NCBI GenBank assembly: GCA_012026935.1
Contig: VEPI01000036.1
Coordinates: 44,047-108,046 of the forward strand
Source of the DNA: Melioribacter sp.
GTDB taxonomy: Bacteria > Bacteroidota > Ignavibacteria > Ignavibacteriales > Melioribacteraceae
DNA length: 64,000 bases
Reading direction: 5' to 3'
Below, piece after piece: positions 17,649-24,448 of the stretch. How positions within the stretch are numbered: position 1 is the stretch's first letter; the number at the start of each line of letters is the position of its first letter. Made by a program: the position numbers and the translations under genes. The notes below the pieces were generated by a model. That model was not told the DNA's origin. It was given only the letters and a program-made list of their open reading frames with translations, and ran no database searches.

Positions 17649-20405
17649 TTAATACTGGAAGTTGAATCCAAAACTGATTTGTCGTCCTATCATTGGGGCT
17701 GAACCGCTGATCCAATCCTGATTATCCAACAAATTTTGAACATCAACAAAAAGTAAGAGATTATTAAGAATCGAATAGTCCGCACGAAGATTAAATTTAG
17801 AGTAACCAGGAAATTCATTATAGTAGTTATAACTATTCGGATATGGTGCTGGCGAAACCCGTTCATTAACTGCTTTGTAATAACCATAATAATCCTGTGC
17901 AAAGACATTACCATTCCATCTATACTCTAAAGTTATAGTGCCTCCTTTATCTGACCATGATAAGAAAGATGGAATTCGGGAACTTAACCGGGCAAAGAAT
18001 GAACCTGATGGAATGTCTGGAATTCTTTTGCCAGGTCTAATATTTGGGTTTGAGGTTGAAGTAAATCCTTCGCCATATGTACTGGTGACAGATGTATATG
18101 ATAAGTCTAATGTAAACGGACTATAAAGGAATCTAGCAGAAAATTCCCATCCGCTATTATCTGCCTTAGTAACATTTTGATACTGATAATCAGTCTGTGA
18201 CGTAGTTGGATCATCAACTAACACTCTAACAATTAAATCCCCCATTTGTTGTTTGTAATATGTAACATTAAATACAACTGATGAGCTATAATAAATATCT
18301 GCGCCTAATTCATAACCTGATTGGTTTTGCGGTTTTAAATTTGGATTTGGTTGGTAGATAGTACTTGTTCCAACAGAACCCATTTTATAATAAGGATTTG
18401 CTGGTTCCGAAGATTTACCCCATGAACCTCTCGGCTTAAAAACAAAATCTCCTAATGTTTGAACATAAGTGAGTCCTACTCTCGGCATTGTGTACCATCC
18501 GAGATCATCACCGTAACCACTATTCTTTTCAGCACGAAGACCAGTTGTTAAAAACAGATCATTGTTGTAGCTCCAAACTGCTTCACCAAATAGACCGGTA
18601 GTAGTAGTTGGATATATAGATTTGTAACCAAAAGCTGCTTCCGACTGAGATGTATAATCTGCTTGCTTTGTTGAAAAAGTATTCATCATATCCACAAATC
18701 TATAATCTACATAGTCAAAACCTCCGGTGATATCAACATTAAAATCTGTACTTAAAGGTTGATTCAGATTCATAAAATACTTTATGTCATACTTTCTAAA
18801 ATCACGGGACATGGTAGGATAAATAAAAGTAGTCGGTCCATATTGTGATGCTGTATAAGTAGTATTTTCAAATCCATTCCGTGCATATCCAACAGTTAAA
18901 TTATGATATAACTTTTCACCAAGTATCTGTTTTAAATTCAGACTAGCAAGAACACCTTCTGAAAAGTTTTTATTATCAGACAATGCAAAGAATAACTTAC
19001 TTGGATAGCTCCAACCATCTGCTAAGGCGGTTTTATACAAATAATCGTTTTGAGAACTGCCACTGTTATTATAAGAGTATTGAAATTTTACATCTGCGAT
19101 AAGGTCAGCAAGTCTTGCCCTAACACCAGCATTAATATTCCAACCGCCAAAATCTATCCCGTTGTTTCTTTTATACCTTGAGACTGGGCTTATTGAACGA
19201 TCAACACCAAAACTATAACCTAATTCTCCTTGTCCACCAGAAACATTTAAAGAATAATCTTGATTTAGAGGATCACTATCGTACATCTTACTTTTTTGTG
19301 AAGTTAACATAGTGCGGAAATTAACTCTAAGATTATTCATACCTCCACGTTTTGTAAATATCTGGATAACTCCGCTGGAAGATCCAGCACCATAGAGCGT
19401 AGAAGACATAGGACCACGGCTAACTTCAATTTTGTCAATATCATTTGGGTTAAGTCCATCAAGAAAGGAGGGGTCTGATAATTCGACTCCGTCTACTATA
19501 TATTTAATTCCTGCACCTGGAACAACATTACTTAATGGTGCCCCGCCTCTTATATAAATGTAACTATATGCTGTACCACGCGTACTAAAAATTTCATTAT
19601 TTCCACCCATCATAATCCCAGGTATAGATTCCAAGACTGACCCTAAAGAAGTTAGATTTCTATTTTCTAATTCTTTTGCTGTAACTATAGTAATTGGGTT
19701 AGCAACAGCACGCATTGCACGTTCACTCAATGAACCGGTAACAACAACTTCATCAAGGTTAACCGTACTCTGACTAAGAGAAATATTTACCTCAATAGTT
19801 TGGTTTGCAGAGACTTCTACAGTTTTTACTGCAGTTGAATAACCTATATAAGAAACAGCCAATGTGTATTTACCTGGTTTTACATTATTAATTTCATAAT
19901 TACCTTTGTTATTTGTATAACCACCTAAAGTTGTTCCTTTCAACATAACAGATGCACCCAACAGCGTTTCTTTTGTAGAGGCATCCATAATTTTTCCTTT
20001 TATAGTTCCGGTTTCGATTGCCGTTACTAAATTTTCTGTTTGTCCTTGGTTTTTCTTTACAACTATCTGATCATTAATTCTGTTAAAAGTTAATCCGTAA
20101 TCTTTGGCAAATACTTCAAGTATGTTGTAGAGAGACTCATCATCTACAATAACTGTAGCTTTTTCTTTTAGAGGAAGTCCTTCTTCAAAAAAGATGAATT
20201 TAAAATTTGTTTTGCTTTCAATAATTTGTAAAGCTTCTTCAAGAGAAACATTTACAGCATTAACGCTTACTTTTACATCGCGTAAGTTTTGTCCTTCTGC
20301 CGGAGTAATAGCAAATAAAAGGTTTACCAAAAGACCTTGCAGAATCAACCCCAAGAAAGAATAATATGCTGTCATTTTAACTATCCGAATAAAATTATTT
20401 TTCAT
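17649..20405 (-). CDS. TonB-dependent outer-membrane receptor with STN and carboxypeptidase-like domains
   Basis: 918 residues. Signal region 1 to about 40, STN signalling domain about 45-118 (VNVSLEEALQIIESKTNFKF...), carboxypeptidase-regulatory-like beta-sandwich about 132-200, TonB plug about 225-350 (LDEVVVTGS is the TonB-box-like segment; DIDKIEVSRGPMSSTLYG), then a barrel ending in aromatic FGFNFQY. It imports a ligand across the outer membrane using TonB energy; the STN domain would signal to the FecR encoded next to it. No SusD-type lipoprotein is present, so a glycan SusCD system is unlikely; siderophore, cobalamin, metal or peptide uptake are all possible. Substrate not identifiable. 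Confidence 0.93.
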   Translation of the reverse strand: MKNNFIRIVKMTAYYSFLGLILQGLLVNLLFAITPAEGQNLRDVKVSVNAVNVSLEEALQIIESKTNFKFIFFEEGLPLKEKATVIVDDESLYNILEVFAKDYGLTFNRINDQIVVKKNQGQTENLVTAIETGTIKGKIMDASTKETLLGASVMLKGTTLGGYTNNKGNYEINNVKPGKYTLAVSYIGYSTAVKTVEVSANQTIEVNISLSQSTVNLDEVVVTGSLSERAMRAVANPITIVTAKELENRNLTSLGSVLESIPGIMMGGNNEIFSTRGTAYSYIYIRGGAPLSNVVPGAGIKYIVDGVELSDPSFLDGLNPNDIDKIEVSRGPMSSTLYGAGSSSGVIQIFTKRGGMNNLRVNFRTMLTSQKSKMYDSDPLNQDYSLNVSGGQGELGYSFGVDRSISPVSRYKRNNGIDFGGWNINAGVRARLADLIADVKFQYSYNNSGSSQNDYLYKTALADGWSYPSKLFFALSDNKNFSEGVLASLNLKQILGEKLYHNLTVGYARNGFENTTYTASQYGPTTFIYPTMSRDFRKYDIKYFMNLNQPLSTDFNVDITGGFDYVDYRFVDMMNTFSTKQADYTSQSEAAFGYKSIYPTTTTGLFGEAVWSYNNDLFLTTGLRAEKNSGYGDDLGWYTMPRVGLTYVQTLGDFVFKPRGSWGKSSEPANPYYKMGSVGTSTIYQPNPNLKPQNQSGYELGADIYYSSSVVFNVTYYKQQMGDLIVRVLVDDPTTSQTDYQYQNVTKADNSGWEFSARFLYSPFTLDLSYTSVTSTYGEGFTSTSNPNIRPGKRIPDIPSGSFFARLSSRIPSFLSWSDKGGTITLEYRWNGNVFAQDYYGYYKAVNERVSPAPYPNSYNYYNEFPGYSKFNLRADYSILNNLLLFVDVQNLLDNQDWISGSAPMIGRQISFGFNFQY

Positions 20406-20475
20406 ATTTTTACCCTGTGCTGGTTAGACATTTGTTTTGTTCTCCGTTTTCACGGGAACATGGTTTAACTACTGA

Positions 20476-20512
20476 GCCATGGCAATCTAGACCATTGTCA
20501 TGGCTTTTTTTT
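20476..20512 (+). terminator. Terminator-like hairpin on the strand opposite to the flanking genes
   Basis: GCCATGGCAAT (20476-20486) pairs with ATTGTCATGGC (20494-20504; one G-U), 7-base loop, followed by eight T at 20505-20512. It is oriented for plus-strand transcription although both flanking genes are on the minus strand. On the minus strand it is a hairpin in the leader of the TonB receptor. Confidence 0.6.
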
Positions 20513-20549
20513 AAGTAACAATCATAAATTTTGTACCTCCTTGTTTTAA

Positions 20550-20606
20550 CCTCACCCCTTCCCCTCTCCTTGATAAGGAGAGGGTGGCCCGAAGGAACGG
20601 GTGAGG
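20550..20606. repeat. Long imperfect palindrome between fecR-like and receptor genes
   Basis: Outer arms CCTCACCC (20550-20557) and GGGTGAGG (20599-20606); inner perfect 10 bp stem CCCTCTCCTT (20562-20571) with AAGGAGAGGG (20575-20584) and loop GAT. GC-rich in an AT-rich setting. The type of sequence (CTCACCCC...CTCTCC...GGAGAGGG...GGTGAGG) is familiar as a dispersed intergenic palindrome in many bacterial genomes. Confidence 0.75.
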
Positions 20607-20611
20607 TCGTG

Positions 20612-21667
20612 TTATTTTTTGTAGAATACGATCTTCTTAGTTACATTATTTTCTTTAACTGTTTTGTATTGAAGTCCGGTTAATTTTTTTAGTGATTCAG
20701 AAACTGTCCACAAAGATTCATTCTGAAAATTTGCAGTAATTTTTTGGCTGCTGAATGATTTATCCTGCAGTTCGAACTTCACGCCGTACGTCCGTTCCAG
20801 TTTGACAAGTACACTTGCAAACGGCTCTTTACGGAAAACAAGTTTGTTGTCTTTCCAGCCAACGGCAGTCTGCTCATCAAATTGATCGAAGGTGCTTATC
20901 TCTTTCACTTTGTTATAGACAAGCTGTTGCCGGGGTTTTAAGATTACTATTCTTTCTTCGGAGTCCGCTTCCTTTTTAGCAACTTCAACTTTACCTTCAA
21001 CAAGAGAAACAGAAATTTCTTTTTCATTAGGGAAAGCGCTTACATTAAATTTTGTACCAAGAACTTTTGTGGAGAGATTTCCGGAATGTACAATAAACGG
21101 ATTTGTTGTATCGTGGTGAATTTCAAAATACGCTTCACCCTCTAGAAAAACTTCTCGTGAAGAGTTAGTGAAGTGTTCAGGATATTTTAGTTTGCTATCG
21201 GCATTAAGAATTATTCTTGAACCATCGGATAATGAAACAATCCATTTTTCTCCCATCTTTGTTGTTTTCTCATTCCAACTAATTTCTGTTTGAACTTTTC
21301 TATCAAAGATTCCGAATTGTTGTGCAGTAAAATACCCGCCAATAATAATAACGAGAACTGCGGCAATCTTTAACAACTGTTTTGCAGTTGGATAGATGGT
21401 AAAAGATTTGAAGTTACTATTAGAATCCGAAGTGCTTTCTATTTCTGCTAATACATCATTCCAAGATTTTTGTGTTTGATCTTCTAAATTTTCTTTAGTG
21501 CGGGCATCCCAAATTTTTTGCAAATATTCAATTTCCGATTTGCGGGCTTCGTTTAATTTCATCATTTCTTCAACTTTTAACCGCGCCTCATCAGAACATT
21601 CGCCGGCAATGTAATTTGAGACTAACTGCCACTCGCTTTCATTAAATAAATTTTTATTGAGTCCCAT
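20612..21667 (-). CDS. FecR-family anti-sigma factor
   Basis: 351 residues. Cytoplasmic N-terminus (about 1-85), one membrane span near 88-108 (LLKIAAVLVIIIGGYFTAQQF), periplasmic FecR domain about 130-240 (VSLSDGSRIILNADSKLKYPEHF, REVFLEGEAYFEI, VLGTKFNVSAF), and a C-terminal STN-like DUF4974 region about 270-340. In this family FecR holds the ECF sigma factor and responds to the receptor's STN domain. Gene order sigma-fecR-receptor on one strand supports a cell-surface signalling unit. SD AGAGGA precedes the ATG. Confidence 0.93.
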   Translation of the reverse strand: MGLNKNLFNESEWQLVSNYIAGECSDEARLKVEEMMKLNEARKSEIEYLQKIWDARTKENLEDQTQKSWNDVLAEIESTSDSNSNFKSFTIYPTAKQLLKIAAVLVIIIGGYFTAQQFGIFDRKVQTEISWNEKTTKMGEKWIVSLSDGSRIILNADSKLKYPEHFTNSSREVFLEGEAYFEIHHDTTNPFIVHSGNLSTKVLGTKFNVSAFPNEKEISVSLVEGKVEVAKKEADSEERIVILKPRQQLVYNKVKEISTFDQFDEQTAVGWKDNKLVFRKEPFASVLVKLERTYGVKFELQDKSFSSQKITANFQNESLWTVSESLKKLTGLQYKTVKENNVTKKIVFYKK

Positions 21668-21812
21668 TTTTTAAAATCCTCTTACAAATAATTATTATTT
21701 CATAGATAATATGCATCTATCTATATAAGACACATTTATGGGAATCTACCCCTATTCTATAAATAGAGTTTTTACACGTTGTAACAAATTTTAAGAAATG
21801 GAAGCTTTGTGG

Positions 21813-22436
21813 TTAAATAACGTTGTTAATTGATTTAATATAGAAGTAAATCACTGGTAGTAAGTAAGAAAGTCTGCTTCTTAATATTTTAAATGCACGT
21901 GCCATTTGATTCTCAACTGTTTTTGCCGAGATCTCCAGAACCTGTGCTATTTCTGCGTACGTTAACCCATCGTCTCGGTGAAGAGTAAATACAAGCTTTG
22001 TTCTCCCCGGTAATAATTCCACGGCAGATTGAACTGCTTCTGATAATTCTTTTTGTTCTAATACTTCAGATGGGGTCTTTGTTGATGACGTGATTATGTT
22101 TAACTCTTCATCTTCCATCGAACGGATTGTTAAATATTTTTCTTTTGATTGTTTGGAGCGTAAATAATTGAATGCTCTGTTTCTTGCAGAAGCATAAAGA
22201 TATGCGTTAAGAGAACTTTGAATTACAAACCTATCTTTTCTTTGCCATAGTTCAATAAATAATTCTTTTACAACATCATCTGCAATTTCTTTAGACATAA
22301 GGTAACGATTAACGAACCAAAATAATTTTGGATAATATTCTTCGAATAATTTTTTAAATGCAGCTTTGTCCCCCTCCCGTATTTTTTCGATCCACTCTAA
22401 TTCAATTATCTTTTTGTCGGGATTGCCCATGATCAC
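21813..22436 (-). CDS. ECF RNA polymerase sigma factor (FecI-like)
   Basis: 207 residues. Region 2 (about 25-95: FKKLFEEYYPKLFWFVNRYLMSKEIADDVVKELFIELW) and region 4 (about 135-190: LPGRTKLVFTLHRDDGLTYAEIAQVLEISAKTVENQMARAFKILR) are clear, and no large region 3 is present, as expected for ECF sigma factors. It is first in the sigma-fecR-receptor set and likely drives the receptor gene. Start could be the ATG at 22436 or the one two codons later (MGNPDKK). Confidence 0.94.
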   Translation of the reverse strand: MIMGNPDKKIIELEWIEKIREGDKAAFKKLFEEYYPKLFWFVNRYLMSKEIADDVVKELFIELWQRKDRFVIQSSLNAYLYASARNRAFNYLRSKQSKEKYLTIRSMEDEELNIITSSTKTPSEVLEQKELSEAVQSAVELLPGRTKLVFTLHRDDGLTYAEIAQVLEISAKTVENQMARAFKILRSRLSYLLPVIYFYIKSINNVI

Positions 22437-22555
22437 AAAAATATATGCTAGTTTAACACTTGATAAATGTTATGCACAACATACAAAATCATAATTGCAG
22501 TTGGAAAAGGTATAATGGTGATTTATAATTCTTGATTTGTAGAAAATAATGTATC

Positions 22556-23773
22556 CTAAACTTTTACGGCAAACTTCTCAACATACTTTTCATGAAACTG
22601 TGCAATTGCTTTGTAAGCTTTCTCTAAAATATTTTCGGGAGGAAGGAATACAATTCTAAAATGATTTGTTCCCGGCACTTGCCCAAATCCGCTTCCCGGA
22701 ACTACAACTACGCCCGTTTCTTTTATAAGTTCTGAAGTCCAATGATTATCATTAGAGATATTTTCTATTCTAGGGAAAGCATAAAACGCACCTTCAGGCG
22801 CAACACAAGAAATTCCCGGAATTGCATTTATCATTTCAACCGTAAGATTTCTTCTTCTCGTAAGTTTTTGCTTAGCAATATCCAGATGAGTTTGATCTCC
22901 GAGCAGAGACGGTGCAATTCCATATTGAGCAGGATGGTTTGCACACAAGCGTGCACGTAAAATTTTATTTATTGCTTCAATATATTCTTTTAGGACAGAT
23001 TTGTTTCCGCTGGCTATTCCCCACCCGATTCTAAATCCCGGCACCATATAATTTTTTGAAAGTCCGCCGAAAGTTATCATCGGCACTTCTGAATTTAACG
23101 ATGCAATTGAAGTATGCTTCTTTCCGTCCATCAAAAGTTTATCGTAAATCTCATCAGCAAATATTACAAGATTATGTTCAATGGCGAGTTCAATAATTTG
23201 TTTTAATGTTTCCGGCGAATTGTTCGAGCCGGTTGGATTATTCGGATTGATTAATATTATTGCCCGTGTCTTAGAATTGATTTTACTTTTTATATCTTCA
23301 ATATCCGGCTGCCATCCGTTACTCTCATCCAAGTAATAGGGGTTTTCCATCGTCTGCAGTTTACTTTGGATCGCAGTGTAGAGAGGATAACCGGGAGTTG
23401 GTGTTAAAACATTTTCACCGTTGTTCACTAAAGCTGTTAGGCAAATATCAATTGCTTCGCTGGCGCCTGTAGTTACAAAAATATCTTGAACATTTTTAAT
23501 CCCTTTTTTTTCAGCTTCCTTGGCAATTGCATCTGTTGCTTGTTTTATACCCGATGACGGTGAATAACCGTTATAATTTTTTCTCATGGCTTCATAAGTT
23601 GCTTCCACCAAATGTTTGGGAGGTTCAAAATCAAAAATATTAGGGTCGCCAATATTCAGGTATAACATTTCTTTTCCGGTCTTAGCAACTTCATTGGCAA
23701 GAATTATTACATCGCGTACTGCATAAGTAATATTCTCTGTTCTTACCGCAGGTTTGATTACAAAATTTGACAT
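22556..23773 (-). CDS. PLP-dependent aminotransferase, AlaA-like
   Basis: 405 residues, class I/II fold type I aminotransferase. Visible are the GYSPSSGIKQATDAIA segment, ILINPNNPTGS, FADEIYDKLLMD and the PLP-lysine motif FGGLSKNYMVPGFRIGW. Overall sequence and length resemble E. coli AlaA (glutamate-pyruvate aminotransferase). Substrate is inferred from family only. It lies 14 bases after the MazF-like toxin gene on the same strand, so it may be read through from the toxin-antitoxin operon. Confidence 0.88.
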   Translation of the reverse strand: MSNFVIKPAVRTENITYAVRDVIILANEVAKTGKEMLYLNIGDPNIFDFEPPKHLVEATYEAMRKNYNGYSPSSGIKQATDAIAKEAEKKGIKNVQDIFVTTGASEAIDICLTALVNNGENVLTPTPGYPLYTAIQSKLQTMENPYYLDESNGWQPDIEDIKSKINSKTRAIILINPNNPTGSNNSPETLKQIIELAIEHNLVIFADEIYDKLLMDGKKHTSIASLNSEVPMITFGGLSKNYMVPGFRIGWGIASGNKSVLKEYIEAINKILRARLCANHPAQYGIAPSLLGDQTHLDIAKQKLTRRRNLTVEMINAIPGISCVAPEGAFYAFPRIENISNDNHWTSELIKETGVVVVPGSGFGQVPGTNHFRIVFLPPENILEKAYKAIAQFHEKYVEKFAVKV

Positions 23774-23787
23774 TACTTTCCTTTAGT

Positions 23788-24129
23788 TTATAATCCTAAC
23801 AATAATTTTAATTTATGTTCAACTTCATTAAGAGATGATGCAGTTACATTTCCCATATACTCAATGAATCTTTCTTTGGATATAGAACGCACATCTTCAC
23901 ATTTGATATAACTTTCTGTTTTTAATCCACTTTCTTCTATCGAAATACAAACATGAAGCGGAATTCCTTTTTTCTTCGAAGTAATAGGAATTACAATCAC
24001 TAAATCCGCCATGCTATTATTAAAAAAATCTACTGAGATAACCAATACCGGTCTAATACCCGACTGCTCTCTTCCTTTGGTTGGATTTAAATTCACCATC
24101 CAAATATCACCGCGACTAGGAATTTTCAT
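23788..24129 (-). CDS. MazF/PemK-type toxin (mRNA endoribonuclease)
   Basis: 113 residues with the MazF signatures GDIWMVNLNPTKGREQSGIRPVLVIS and VIVIPITSKKKGIPLHV, and EDVRSISKERF in the C-terminal part. The family cleaves mRNA at short sequence motifs when not bound by its antitoxin. It follows the antitoxin gene by 9 bases, the usual order. The catalytic Arg in the first loop and the Thr/Ser after IPI are present, so it is likely active. Confidence 0.93.
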   Translation of the reverse strand: MKIPSRGDIWMVNLNPTKGREQSGIRPVLVISVDFFNNSMADLVIVIPITSKKKGIPLHVCISIEESGLKTESYIKCEDVRSISKERFIEYMGNVTASSLNEVEHKLKLLLGL

Positions 24130-24138
24130 GAGAACCCT

Positions 24139-24378
24139 TTACTGACCGTCCTTAAGAGTTCTTGACCAAAGTCTTCTTTCATTCAGTTCTTCTCTCCATG
24201 CTTTTTTATCCGTCCTTAGCTGCAAGTATGCTTCACTCACTTCATTCCAAAACTGAACTTCCTTATAATGCTCAAGTGCCTTGGAAATAATAGTCTGCAT
24301 TGGTTCTCCAGAATTTTTTTTTATCTCCTGAAGAAGCTTATGAGTTCTGGAATCTATACGGACCGTGGCTGTTGACAT
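24139..24378 (-). CDS. Ribbon-helix-helix antitoxin partner of the MazF-like toxin
   Basis: 79 residues. N-terminal RHH fold (about 1-45: STATVRIDSRTHKLLQEIKKNSGEPMQTIISKALEHY) would bind DNA as a dimer; the charged, Trp-rich C-terminal tail (about 46-79) would bind the toxin. Position directly upstream of a mazF-like gene supports the antitoxin call and autoregulation. Not homologous at a glance to the AbrB-like MazE antitoxins. Confidence 0.85.
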   Translation of the reverse strand: MSTATVRIDSRTHKLLQEIKKNSGEPMQTIISKALEHYKEVQFWNEVSEAYLQLRTDKKAWREELNERRLWSRTLKDGQ

Positions 24379-24448
24379 TACTTATCCTTTTTTTGTTACA
24401 ACTTAATCTACAAAATTGTAAACAAATAATGAAACTCGTTTTTCTACG

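Noticed and set aside
17649-20405. Assigning the TonB receptor to a SusC glycan-uptake system
   Set aside because: No SusD gene or glycoside hydrolase is present; the STN domain with FecI/FecR fits surface signalling instead.
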